Made by a program: the position numbers and the translations under genes. From Bacillus haikouensis (GTDB taxonomy: Bacteria; Bacillota; Bacilli; Bacillales; Bacillaceae_B): a stretch of DNA of 46,727 nucleotides. Below are positions 31,040 to 39,266 of this stretch, one piece after another (the first letter of the stretch is position 1; each line of letters opens with the position of its first letter). The notes under the pieces are model-generated. The model was given only the letters and a program-made list of their open reading frames with translations. It made no database searches and was not told where the DNA came from. The stretch lies in NCBI RefSeq assembly GCF_013179555.1, contig NZ_JABMCR010000004.1, positions 1 through 46,727 of the forward strand. The letters run 5' to 3'.

Positions 31040-33094
31040 ATGAGGAACGATAAGAAGAGTAATGAGAGCGGCAATAGTAAAAATCAACAGCTTGACCAAT
31101 ATCGTGCCGACGACAGTGGAAAACATCTTACGACCAACCAGGGAGTGAAAGTGTCGGAAGATGAGTTTTCGTTAAAAGCAGGTGAACGGGGTCCCACATT
31201 GATGGAGGACTTTCATTTCCGTGAAAAGATGACTCATTTCGACCATGAAAGGATTCCGGAGCGTATTGTCCATGCGCGTGGATTTGCTGCTCATGGTGAA
31301 TTTGAAGTCTACGAGTCTATGGGAGAATATACGAAAGCCGGATTTTTGCAGGATCCTTCCAAGAAAACACCTGTATTTGTCCGTTTTTCAACTGTGGCTG
31401 GAAATAGGGGTTCTGCAGAAACGGTCCGTGACGCACGCGGATTCGCTACAAAATTCTATACGGAAGAAGGCAATTATGATTTAGTGGGTAACAATATACC
31501 CGTTTTCTTCATCCAGGATGCTATCAAATTCCCTGATTTGGTACATGCGATCAAGGCTGAGCCTCACAATGAAATGCCTCAGGCAGCGACTGCGCATGAT
31601 ACGTTCTGGGATTTTGTAGCCAATAACCAGGAGTCTGCTCATATGATCATGTGGGCGATGTCAGACCGTGCAATACCACGGAGTTTCCGCATGATGGAAG
31701 GATTCGGGGTTCACACTTTCCGTTTCGTCAATGAAAAAGGAAAAGCCCACTTCGTTAAGTTCCACTGGAAACCGGTTCTCGGAACCCACTCTCTTGTTTG
31801 GGATGAAGCACAAAAGATTAACGGTAAGGACCCTGATTTCCACCGCCGTGATTTATATGAGTCAATTGAAAATGGGGATTACCCTGAATACGAACTTGGT
31901 GTTCAGCTGATAAAAGAAGAAGAAGAATTCAACTTCGACTTTGATATACTTGATCCAACAAAACTTTGGCCCGAAGAAGAAGTCCCGGTGAAGATCATCG
32001 GTAAAATGACCCTGAATCGAAATGTGGATAATGTATTTGCAGAAACTGAACAGGCCGCATTCCATCCCGGATCCGTTGTGCCCGGTATTGATTTCTCGAA
32101 TGATCCGTTATTACAGGGTCGTTTATTCTCTTATACAGATACACAGCTTATCCGACTTGGAGGACCGAACTTCCATGAGCTTCCGATCAACCGGCCGGTC
32201 TGTCCTTTTCATAACAATCAGCGAGACGGATACGGACGCCAAACCATCAATAAGGGTCAGGTGAGCTACCATAAGAACTCACTTGCTAATAACACCCCTG
32301 CACCTGCAAATGAAGAGGAAGGAGGCTATACTCATTATCAGGAAAAAATGGAGGGACGCAAAGTCCGTGCGAGAAGTGAAAGCTTCAAAGACCACTTCTC
32401 TCAAGCCACACTTTTCTGGAATAGCATGAGCGGGCCAGAGAAAGAACATATGATCAATGCTTTCAGCTTTGAACTTGGAAAAGTCATGAGTAAATCCGTC
32501 CAGCAGCAGGTGGTCGATATGTTCGCTCATGTCAGTCTTGACCTGGCAAAAGGGTTTGCAGAAGCGATAGGAGCTGACGTTCCAGAAGGACCGGGTTCCA
32601 AAGTAACTAAATCGTCTCCTGCATTAAGTCAGGAAAACACAGTCAAGAGGCCTCATACACGTAAGGTCGGGGTCATTGTCAGCAACCTGTTCAAAGGAAA
32701 AGAAGTAACAACTGCTCTGGAGAGATTAAAAAAGGCAGGTCTCCAGCCTGAAATCATCAGCAGCAAACTAGGGGTCCTGAAAGGAGCAGAAGGAGAGGAA
32801 CTGGAAGTGGATCACACCTTTTTGACATGTGATTCAGTTATATTCGACAGCTTATACGTGGTTGGAGGTAACGAAACAGATAAGAATTTCTTTAAGGAGA
32901 CTTCCTATTTTGTAAAAGAAGCCTTTGCTCACTTTAAGCCCATCGGTGCCACACATGAGGGAGCTTCAATCCTGGAAGAAATCGGAATCAAGAATGGTCC
33001 GGGCGTAGTGACTGGTGAATCAATAGACACATTCACCTCTGAATTTATTGAAGCGATTTCAGCACACCGTCACTGGGATCGTGAAATTGTCTGA
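31040..33094 (+). CDS. katE: Large-subunit catalase KatE (clade 2, hydroperoxidase II type)
   Basis: A 684-residue heme catalase, near the length of B. subtilis KatE. Catalytic features: ERIVHARGFAAHGEFEVY with the distal His, GNNIPVFFIQDAIKFPDLVH with the distal Asn, and RLFSYTDTQLIRLGGPNF with the proximal heme Tyr and Arg. The last 150 residues (RKVGVIVSNLFKGKEVTTAL onward) form the flavodoxin-like DJ-1/PfpI domain seen only in large-subunit catalases. It breaks down hydrogen peroxide. ATG 31040 with AAAGGA eight bases upstream is the start; the earlier frame start lies within the sigma-B promoter. Monocistronic general-stress gene with its own terminator. Confidence 0.96.
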   Translation: MRNDKKSNESGNSKNQQLDQYRADDSGKHLTTNQGVKVSEDEFSLKAGERGPTLMEDFHFREKMTHFDHERIPERIVHARGFAAHGEFEVYESMGEYTKAGFLQDPSKKTPVFVRFSTVAGNRGSAETVRDARGFATKFYTEEGNYDLVGNNIPVFFIQDAIKFPDLVHAIKAEPHNEMPQAATAHDTFWDFVANNQESAHMIMWAMSDRAIPRSFRMMEGFGVHTFRFVNEKGKAHFVKFHWKPVLGTHSLVWDEAQKINGKDPDFHRRDLYESIENGDYPEYELGVQLIKEEEEFNFDFDILDPTKLWPEEEVPVKIIGKMTLNRNVDNVFAETEQAAFHPGSVVPGIDFSNDPLLQGRLFSYTDTQLIRLGGPNFHELPINRPVCPFHNNQRDGYGRQTINKGQVSYHKNSLANNTPAPANEEEGGYTHYQEKMEGRKVRARSESFKDHFSQATLFWNSMSGPEKEHMINAFSFELGKVMSKSVQQQVVDMFAHVSLDLAKGFAEAIGADVPEGPGSKVTKSSPALSQENTVKRPHTRKVGVIVSNLFKGKEVTTALERLKKAGLQPEIISSKLGVLKGAEGEELEVDHTFLTCDSVIFDSLYVVGGNETDKNFFKETSYFVKEAFAHFKPIGATHEGASILEEIGIKNGPGVVTGESIDTFTSEFIEAISAHRHWDREIV

Positions 33095-33116
33095 AGATGG
33101 AAATAATGAAAGTAAG

Positions 33117-33145
33117 GGAGCCGGATTTACCCCCGGCTCCTTTTT
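33117..33145 (+). terminator. Intrinsic terminator after katE
   Basis: GGAGCCGG at 33117-33124 pairs with CCGGCTCC at 33133-33140, then TTTTT. Confidence 0.93.
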
Positions 33146-33325
33146 GATTTTTTGGCAGTCAAGCTTTGTACTCGCCCCTTCTCTCATACTTACCCTCTAA
33201 CCGTTTCTATTGTTTTAATCTACTAAGCTATTCACCCATTTTACTAGATACTAGTTAACTATAACAAACCATTTCATGTGGACAACCATAATATATTAGA
33301 GAAATGAACAAGGAGGTGGATATTC

Positions 33326-33499
33326 ATGCCAAAAGGTCCAGCTCATCATGCTGCAGGAGAAGATTTTGACTTCTTTAAACTTCTACTGGTGTTGCTAGTG
33401 GTAGCGTTTTTAATAACGTTAGGCATCGCTCCAATCGCTGCGTTAATTATCGGAATTGCTTTACTGCTAATCGTAGTCATCAGTGAATTGTTTGACTAA
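33326..33499 (+). CDS. 57-aa small membrane protein, unknown
   Basis: ATG at 33326 has AAGGAGGTG seven to eight bases upstream. The protein has a short polar N-terminus with a His pair (PKGPAHHAAGEDFDFF) and then two closely spaced hydrophobic helices (about residues 17-34 and 36-53, joined by GIAPIA), ending in an acidic tail. It may form a membrane hairpin. No family is recognised. A strong hairpin follows it. Neighbours are katE and an unknown 205-residue protein, both on the same strand but probably separate transcripts. Confidence 0.75.
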   Translation: MPKGPAHHAAGEDFDFFKLLLVLLVVAFLITLGIAPIAALIIGIALLLIVVISELFD

Positions 33500-33515
33500 G
33501 AATTGAATGATCATG

Positions 33516-33540
33516 GAAAGCGGTTCTTATAACCGCTTTC
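33516..33540 (+). terminator. Hairpin after the 57-aa gene
   Basis: GAAAGCGGTT at 33516-33525 pairs perfectly with AACCGCTTTC at 33531-33540. The T-run is only partial (CTTTCTAT), so termination may be incomplete. Confidence 0.65.
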
Positions 33541-33671
33541 TATCAGACTAAGGCAAAGATAGTTCCTGAATAAGTTCCTGGCGGTCACATGAAAGTCAAC
33601 AGCGGTTTTTATCAATGCTTTCTTTAATGAAAGCACCTTAACACTAACAGATTGAAAGGAGGCAAACATAC

Positions 33672-34289
33672 ATGGATAACAAAAATATGATAGAAGAACT
33701 TTACAAACTCATTCAGGACCAGGTAAATAAAGATGGCAGGCAAATTACAATCGATTCAGCTTTGGAGATGATAACATCTGCATTAAAAGAGAATGAATTA
33801 TCCAGTGAAATAAAGGGACAATCCGACTCTCTCAAAAATCAGCTTCAATCAATCATTCCTGAAAATATTGCTGACATGGAGTCATTGAAAGACAAAGCAG
33901 CAGAGTTCATGAAGGGAAACTCACTAAACTTGGATACCCTGCAGGGACTGGTAAGCGGTGTTCTGGACAATGATGCGTTAAAAAATCAACTGGGTCAATT
34001 GTCATCAGGAAAAGAAATCGATGCGAAATCACTGATCAATGGTTTGAGTTCATTGGTTCAATCGAATGGGGGAACAGGGGCCGTAATTCCTATGAATTTA
34101 TTAAACCTTGTCCAAGGCATAGACATAATGAAATTGATTGAAGGAGTATCTGCCCGCCGTAAAAATAAATCAATTAAACAAGAAAATAAACAAGAAGATA
34201 ATAAAAGCAAATCAAAACAAAAATCTAAAAATTCAAATCCACAATATAAAATCGACTATGAATATGACGAATGTGATCTATGGTATTAA
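33672..34289 (+). CDS. 205-aa protein of unknown function with basic, low-complexity tail
   Basis: ATG at 33672 with AAAGGAGG upstream. About 155 residues of amphipathic helices rich in L, S, N and D (for example SLINGLSSLVQSNGGTGAVI) are followed by a strongly basic K/N/Q/S-rich segment (residues 160-190) and an unusual acidic-aromatic end (YKIDYEYDECDLWY). No signal peptide or membrane segment. The single Cys lies in the last ten residues. I do not recognise a family; the composition is typical of spore-associated or self-assembling proteins, but nothing shows this directly. It ends in a terminator just before the clpE control region. Confidence 0.8.
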   Translation: MDNKNMIEELYKLIQDQVNKDGRQITIDSALEMITSALKENELSSEIKGQSDSLKNQLQSIIPENIADMESLKDKAAEFMKGNSLNLDTLQGLVSGVLDNDALKNQLGQLSSGKEIDAKSLINGLSSLVQSNGGTGAVIPMNLLNLVQGIDIMKLIEGVSARRKNKSIKQENKQEDNKSKSKQKSKNSNPQYKIDYEYDECDLWY

Positions 34290-34297
34290 TCGGGGGG

Positions 34298-34327
34298 AAG
34301 CTGGCCAATCAAAAAGCCAGCTTTTTT
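34298..34327 (+). terminator. Intrinsic terminator after the 205-aa gene
   Basis: AAGCTGGC at 34298-34305 pairs with GCCAGCTT at 34316-34323, followed by TTTT. Confidence 0.92.
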
Positions 34328-34381
34328 GCATGTTTTTACATAAAGGCTGGGATTGTCTAAAATTTTCCATAAGCAGAAATC

Positions 34382-34410
34382 TTGAAAGTCAAAATAGGTC
34401 AAACTATAAT
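34382..34410 (+). promoter_or_regulatory. Sigma-A promoter of clpE
   Basis: TTGAAA at 34382-34387 and TATAAT at 34405-34410 with a 17-base spacer; a CtsR site fills the spacer and another lies just downstream of the start point. Confidence 0.85.
34387..34403 (+). promoter_or_regulatory. CtsR operator 1 (clpE)
   Basis: AGTCAAA-ATA-GGTCAAA: two direct heptads with a three-base gap, one mismatch from the CtsR consensus RGTCAAANANRGTCAAA. It lies between the -35 and -10. Confidence 0.85.
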
Positions 34411-34420
34411 GTAGCTATAA

Positions 34421-34437
34421 GGTCAAAGAAAGTCAAA
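34421..34437 (+). promoter_or_regulatory. CtsR operator 2 (clpE)
   Basis: GGTCAAA-GAA-AGTCAAA, the second CtsR direct repeat, at or just after the transcription start. A third partial heptad (GTCAAAA) follows. Multiple sites fit the very tight repression known for clpE. Confidence 0.85.
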
Positions 34438-34531
34438 GTCAAAACCTTACTCCTTGTACGCTATTAAAATCAAATTACTAACAAATATTTTTTCAGCATA
34501 TAAACAAAACACTATTAGGAGGTAATACTTT

Positions 34532-36664
34532 ATGAAATGTCAATTGTGTCATCAAAATCAGGCAACAGTGGAAGTGTATAAAAGTATGAATAATCATAAG
34601 ACCCGGCTGCAGATGTGTTCAGATTGTTTTCAACAACAACACTCTAAAATGACTGCCGGGGACGGCGGATCCCCATTTGAAGAATTATTTAAACGTTTAA
34701 ATATGAGCGGACATCACCCTCAAGCATTTGGAGGAGAGCAGCATAACCCGGATACACAAACAGGTGGAAACGGCGGTAATGGCGTACTCGATCAATTCGG
34801 CCGTAATGTAACTCATGAAGCGAAGGCGGGCCTTATTGATCCTGTAATCGGAAGAGATAAAGAAGTAGAGCGTGTGATTGAAATTCTAAACCGCCGCAAT
34901 AAAAACAATCCGGTTCTGATCGGTGAGCCGGGTGTAGGTAAAACGGCAATCGCTGAAGGGCTGGCACTTAAAATTGTTGCAGAAAATGTACCGTCCAAAC
35001 TTCTTAACAAAGAAGTATATGTAATGGACGTTGCTTCATTAACGGCCGGTACCGGAGTCCGCGGTTCATTTGAAGAACGATTGAAAGCGATTATAAACGA
35101 GCTGCAAAATCGCAAGAATGTCATGTTATTCATCGACGAGATCCACCAAATAGTAGGTGCAGGCTCTGCAGAAGGCTCGATGGATGCAGGCAATATCCTA
35201 AAACCTGCACTTTCCCGCGGTGAACTTCAAGTAATAGGGGCGACTACATTGAAAGAATACCGCCAAATCGAAAAGGATGCGGCTCTAGAACGCAGGTTCC
35301 AACCAGTGATGGTGAATGAGCCGACTCCTGAACAGGCAATAGAGATTCTAAAAGGGTTACGTGAAAAATATGAAAGTTACCATGGCGTAATCTTTAGCGA
35401 TGAAACAATCGAGGCATGCGTGAAGCTTTCTCACCGCTATATACAGGACCGGTTCTTACCGGATAAAGCAATCGATTTGATGGATGAAGCGGGTTCTAAG
35501 CTGAATCTGAAATCAGAAGGCAAAGATACACCTGCCCTTCACAAGGAATTAAAAGTAATAAAAGCAAAGAAGGAAAAAGCAACGCTAGAAGAGCGATATG
35601 AGGAAGCAGCCAAGCTTCGCGATGAAGAAGCAGAGATGGAGAAACAGCTTCAATATGGCACAGCTCAAAAGTCTATTGTCGAACCAGAACTGATCCAGGC
35701 AATCATTGAAACGAAGACAGGTATTCCTGTAGGGAAGCTTCAAGGCGATGACCGTAAACGTATGAGAGAGCTGGAAACAAATCTTTCGAACAAAGTAATC
35801 GGTCAATCCGAAGCTGTGAAAAAGGTAGCGAAAGCGATTCGCCGGAGCCGTGCGGGCTTAAAAGCGAAACACCGTCCGATTGGTACTTTCCTTTTCGTGG
35901 GACCGACTGGTGTAGGAAAAACAGAATTAACGAAAACGCTGGCGGGAGAATTATTCGGTTCAAAAGATAGTATGCTGCGATTGGATATGAGTGAATATAT
36001 GGAGAAGCACTCTGTATCCAAACTGATTGGTTCACCACCAGGATATGTCGGACACGAAGAGTCAGGACAACTGACGGAGAAAGTCAGAAGAAATCCTTAC
36101 TCCATCATTCTTTTAGATGAAATCGAGAAAGCCCACCCTGATGTTCAGCATATGTTCTTGCAAATCCTGGAAGATGGACGCTTAACGGATAGTCAGGGGA
36201 GGACCGTAAGTTTCAAGGAAACGGTCATCATCATGACAAGTAATGCAGGAGTGACAGATAAGAAAGAAGCGGTTGTAGGTTTTGATACAGTCGGCACGGA
36301 TGCAGTGAAGGAAACTACGATCCTGCAATCATTGGGTGCTTACTTCAAGCCTGAGTTCCTTAACCGATTTGACAGTATCATCGAATTTCAGTCACTCGAT
36401 AAAGATGAGCTCATTCAAATTCTTGATCTGATGCTCGCTGAACTCCAAAGTGAACTTAGTGACCAAAAGATTACTGTAACAGTCGAGAAAAAAGCTAAGG
36501 ATAAGCTGGTTGAGTTAGGTTATCACCCTGAATTTGGAGCAAGACCGCTGCGCCGTGTGATCCAGGAGCAGGTAGAAGACAAGATTGCTGATTTACTTCT
36601 TGAAGATGAAAGTGTAAAAGAAGTCATTGTGAGATTTGAGAATGATGAAATTATAATCGGATAA
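34532..36664 (+). CDS. clpE: ATP-dependent Clp protease ATP-binding subunit ClpE
   Basis: A 710-residue Hsp100 protein. A four-cysteine zinc finger opens it (C3, C6, C29 and C32), the mark of ClpE. Two AAA+ modules follow, with Walker A sequences GEPGVGKTAIAEG and GPTGVGKTELTKT and Walker B sequences VMLFIDEIHQ and SIILLDEIEKAHPD; between them is a UVR-like coiled segment (LEERYEEAAKLRDEEAEMEK) that binds adaptor or aggregates. It unfolds heat-damaged proteins and feeds them to ClpP. The start has AGGAGGTAA eight bases upstream. Transcription is from a sigma-A promoter overlapped by two CtsR sites. Confidence 0.97.
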   Translation: MKCQLCHQNQATVEVYKSMNNHKTRLQMCSDCFQQQHSKMTAGDGGSPFEELFKRLNMSGHHPQAFGGEQHNPDTQTGGNGGNGVLDQFGRNVTHEAKAGLIDPVIGRDKEVERVIEILNRRNKNNPVLIGEPGVGKTAIAEGLALKIVAENVPSKLLNKEVYVMDVASLTAGTGVRGSFEERLKAIINELQNRKNVMLFIDEIHQIVGAGSAEGSMDAGNILKPALSRGELQVIGATTLKEYRQIEKDAALERRFQPVMVNEPTPEQAIEILKGLREKYESYHGVIFSDETIEACVKLSHRYIQDRFLPDKAIDLMDEAGSKLNLKSEGKDTPALHKELKVIKAKKEKATLEERYEEAAKLRDEEAEMEKQLQYGTAQKSIVEPELIQAIIETKTGIPVGKLQGDDRKRMRELETNLSNKVIGQSEAVKKVAKAIRRSRAGLKAKHRPIGTFLFVGPTGVGKTELTKTLAGELFGSKDSMLRLDMSEYMEKHSVSKLIGSPPGYVGHEESGQLTEKVRRNPYSIILLDEIEKAHPDVQHMFLQILEDGRLTDSQGRTVSFKETVIIMTSNAGVTDKKEAVVGFDTVGTDAVKETTILQSLGAYFKPEFLNRFDSIIEFQSLDKDELIQILDLMLAELQSELSDQKITVTVEKKAKDKLVELGYHPEFGARPLRRVIQEQVEDKIADLLLEDESVKEVIVRFENDEIIIG

Positions 36665-36673
36665 ATGAGTCAG

Positions 36674-36706
36674 GGGAGCATCTAATTGTCAGATGCTCCT
36701 GTTTTT
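36674..36706 (+). terminator. Intrinsic terminator after clpE
   Basis: GGGAGCATCT at 36674-36683 pairs with AGATGCTCCT at 36691-36700 (one wobble), then GTTTTT. Confidence 0.88.
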
Positions 36707-36722
36707 CTGCATATTGACAGAG

Positions 36723-36757
36723 AAAAAAACGTGATCCAAATGTCAGGAGCACGTTTT
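36723..36757 (-). terminator. Intrinsic terminator downstream of the HAD gene
   Basis: On the minus strand AAAACGTG (36757-36750) pairs with CACGTTTT (36733-36726), running into T residues. A second small hairpin (ACTGTTCTGAACAG on the minus strand, about 36804-36817) with TTTTTT lies closer to the stop codon. Confidence 0.7.
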
Positions 36758-36822
36758 CATTTGAAAAGCTAGTTGATTTTAATAACAGGGAATAACAAAA
36801 AATAGCTGTTCAGAACAGTTAT

Positions 36823-37572
36823 TTATTTGTCAGAATAAAGTACTCGATCAATCGCTTGTGCGACCCCATGATCTGTGTGATGGCCAGTCACCCAATCCGC
36901 TGCTTTCTTTACCTTTTCCTGAGCATTTCCCATCGCTACCCCGAACCCGGATTCCCTGATCATGGCGATGTCATTCATACTGTCACCGACAGCCATCACT
37001 TCCTCCATCGACAGATCCAGCCATTTGCATACCTTTACAAGTGCTGCTGCTTTGTTGACACCTGCTGGATTGATTTCAATATTAGTCGGACTGGAATTGG
37101 TGATTTCAAGTGCTTCATTTTTCATCAATTCGTCCATCACCACTTTACGCACTTCATCATCCTGGATATCGAATCCGAATTTCAACCAGTCGTATGTATC
37201 GATGTCCTGGTCAAAAGGGTTATGAGTATTGAATATACCCTGAGTTGTCGAAGACCAGTAATAAACATTATGCTTCTCCTTTAATGTCCAAAGAAGTTTC
37301 ACGAGATTTTTATCAAGCGGTGTAGTGTCCACCAGATTATAGTCATGATCATAAATTTCCCCGCCGTTTACAGTGATCAAATAAGAGGAACGGCCAAGTT
37401 GATCTGAAATATCCCTGCACGTTCGCAGAGAGCGTCCCGTACTCAACACTACATGAATACCTTTTTCCTTTGCCCGTTGAATGGCCCTCTCATTCTCCGG
37501 AGAAACCTCGCCTTCGTGATTGACAAGCGTCCCATCCATATCAAGTGCGATTAATTTTATCGACATAAACAT
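36823..37572 (-). CDS. Cof-type HAD-IIB sugar-phosphate/flavin phosphatase
   Basis: A 249-residue haloacid dehalogenase-like hydrolase. Motif I is LIALDMDGTLV (nucleophile and acid Asp), motif II STGRS (Thr-Gly), motif III includes NPAGVNKAAALVKV with the Lys, and motif IV GDSMNDIAMIRES (metal Asp pair). The IIB cap lies between motifs II and III. These enzymes remove phosphate from small metabolites such as sugar phosphates or FMN; the substrate is not readable. The frame is open to 37596, but the AGAGG site lies just before ATG 37572 (spacer about five) and ATG 37566 (spacer about eleven); either may be used. Confidence 0.9.
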   Translation of the reverse strand: MFMSIKLIALDMDGTLVNHEGEVSPENERAIQRAKEKGIHVVLSTGRSLRTCRDISDQLGRSSYLITVNGGEIYDHDYNLVDTTPLDKNLVKLLWTLKEKHNVYYWSSTTQGIFNTHNPFDQDIDTYDWLKFGFDIQDDEVRKVVMDELMKNEALEITNSSPTNIEINPAGVNKAAALVKVCKWLDLSMEEVMAVGDSMNDIAMIRESGFGVAMGNAQEKVKKAADWVTGHHTDHGVAQAIDRVLYSDK

Positions 37573-37719
37573 CACGTCCTCTCTTCTGCTAATCATTAGT
37601 TTAATATAAAAGAGTAGAATATTATAGGAAAGAGGCTTAAAGCCGTATCTTTCATTCCCTATTACTATTTCATATAATCAGGTAGACTAAACATATAAGT
37701 TAGAAGAGGAGTGCATTTG

Positions 37720-38046
37720 TTGAAAAGTTTTACCGAACGTGCAATAACCATCATAAAAGACATCCCGCCGGGAAAAGTCATGACATACGGGCAAATTGCA
37801 GGCTGCGCAGGGAGTCCAAGGGGAGCAAGACAGGTGGTAAGGATTCTGCACTCCATGAGCAGGAAGCATCATCTCCCCTGGCATCGGGTGATCAGTAGCA
37901 AGGGGAAAATCGGTTTTCAAGATGAAGATCAATTTCATTTCCAAAAAAAGCTTCTGGAAGGAGAAGGGGTGGTATTTGTCGAGAACAGGATTGAGTTGAA
38001 GGATTTTCAATATTCTCCAGTATTCCCCGCTGAAGAATATGAATAA
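37720..38046 (+). CDS. Alkyltransferase-like (ATL) DNA repair protein
   Basis: A 108-residue single domain homologous to the C-terminal DNA-binding domain of O6-methylguanine methyltransferase: IPPGKVMTYGQIAGCAGSPR with GARQVV is the helix-turn-helix with the arginine finger, and LPWHRVISSKGKIGF is the active-site loop. The loop reads PWHRV in place of PCHRV: the alkyl-accepting Cys is replaced by Trp, the mark of ATL proteins, which bind alkylated guanine and call in nucleotide excision repair rather than repairing it directly. The start is TTG at 37720, eight bases after GAGGAG; a GTG at 37711 overlaps that site. Monocistronic. Confidence 0.88.
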   Translation: MKSFTERAITIIKDIPPGKVMTYGQIAGCAGSPRGARQVVRILHSMSRKHHLPWHRVISSKGKIGFQDEDQFHFQKKLLEGEGVVFVENRIELKDFQYSPVFPAEEYE

Positions 38047-38134
38047 TGTGAATTATTTGAAGTAATGAGTGAAATTATATACGGTAATACGGTATAATTT
38101 ACCTATTATATAAAACGTGAGGAAAGATACAGGT

Positions 38135-39235
38135 ATGATAAGTGATTTAGTAATAAACATATCTCTGATAATGTCGTTCACTTTTGTATGGCATCAGCTC
38201 TTCAGGAAAAATAGGCTGACCATGGCTTCCCCGACCACCATAAAAGTAGTTGATGGGATTCTTGCGGGTTTACTGGGAATTATTCTCATGCACTACAGTA
38301 TTGGTGTCAACGATATGACCATCCTCGATTTAAGGCATATTCCGGTCATACTTGTTGCGTTCTACGGAGGCTTCCTGCCAACGATCATTTCAGCTGCAGT
38401 CATCATCGCAGGACGCTTCTTCATCGATGTGAACTATTCCTCTTATGTAGCATTATTCATGATGCTTGCGATTGCCATCGGATCGGGAGTGATTGTCCGG
38501 TACCTGAAAGCCGGTCCGTGGAAAAGGTGGGCCGTGCTGCTTCTTTATAGTCAATTGATCTTTTCGGCAGCCCTTTATATCGTGGTAGACAATTATTCCG
38601 AAGTTCTTGATTTTGCTTTATTTCATGTTCTCAGTACACTCATCGGCGGCAGCTTGACGCTGTATTTTGTCGATTATATCAGGAACACGAGTGAGCGCTA
38701 TTACCGCTATAAAGAAAATGCCCAAAGAGATGCACTGACCGGACTATATAATGTCCGTTCATTTGACAGTCATTATAACCGGATTATTGAAGAAGCGATC
38801 GAGGAGAATGAAGCGTGCGCAATCTGTCTGATCGATGTCGATCATTTCAAACAAATAAATGATACATACGGTCATACAGCAGGTGATGAAGTATTGAAGC
38901 AGCTTGCCGAATTATTAAGCAGATTGACCAGGACAGGTGACATTTTGTCACGGAATGGAGGAGAAGAATTTTCTTTGCTGCTTCCATGTTGTACGGTGCA
39001 CCAGGCGAAAGAAATCGCCGGGCGTGTGAGGGAAGCGGTATATGAGCATGGATTTCTCCTGCCGGATCAGAATAAGCTTCAGTTATCTGTCTCAGTTGGT
39101 GTCTCGGCATTCATCCCGGGCTCAGAGGAACGGGAGTCCCTGTTTCAAGAAGCGGATGAAGCTTTGTACAAAGCCAAGCAAAACGGGCGGAACATCGTAT
39201 GCACCAGCCGGGAATGTTCCATTCGGTACCAATAG
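38135..39235 (+). CDS. Membrane diguanylate cyclase, 5TMR-LYT plus GGDEF (DgcK-like)
   Basis: A 366-residue protein. The first about 185 residues hold five to six helices of the 5TM-5TMR_LYT sensor type (ending SLTLYFVDYI), followed by a GGDEF domain from about residue 200 (RDALTGLYNVRSFD, LIDVDHFKQINDTYGHTAGD). The active loop reads GGEEF and the inhibitory RxxD site (RTGD) lies five residues before it, so it should make cyclic di-GMP with product feedback. B. subtilis DgcK (YhcK) has the same layout. ATG 38135 with GAGGAAAG upstream is preferred over the GTG at 38117. A possible promoter TGAAAT (38070) and TATAAT (38093), 17 bases apart, lies before it. Confidence 0.92.
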   Translation: MISDLVINISLIMSFTFVWHQLFRKNRLTMASPTTIKVVDGILAGLLGIILMHYSIGVNDMTILDLRHIPVILVAFYGGFLPTIISAAVIIAGRFFIDVNYSSYVALFMMLAIAIGSGVIVRYLKAGPWKRWAVLLLYSQLIFSAALYIVVDNYSEVLDFALFHVLSTLIGGSLTLYFVDYIRNTSERYYRYKENAQRDALTGLYNVRSFDSHYNRIIEEAIEENEACAICLIDVDHFKQINDTYGHTAGDEVLKQLAELLSRLTRTGDILSRNGGEEFSLLLPCCTVHQAKEIAGRVREAVYEHGFLLPDQNKLQLSVSVGVSAFIPGSEERESLFQEADEALYKAKQNGRNIVCTSRECSIRYQ

Positions 39236-39266
39236 GGATGCACCGAGGTGCATCCCTATTGGTATC
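39225..39266. terminator. Twenty-base-pair stem between convergent genes
   Basis: GGTACCAATAGGGATGCACC at 39225-39244 pairs with 39247-39266 over 20 bp with one G-U pair. It contains the stop codon of the cyclase gene and ends one base before the stop of the UbiB-like gene. T-runs are absent on both sides. Confidence 0.75.
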
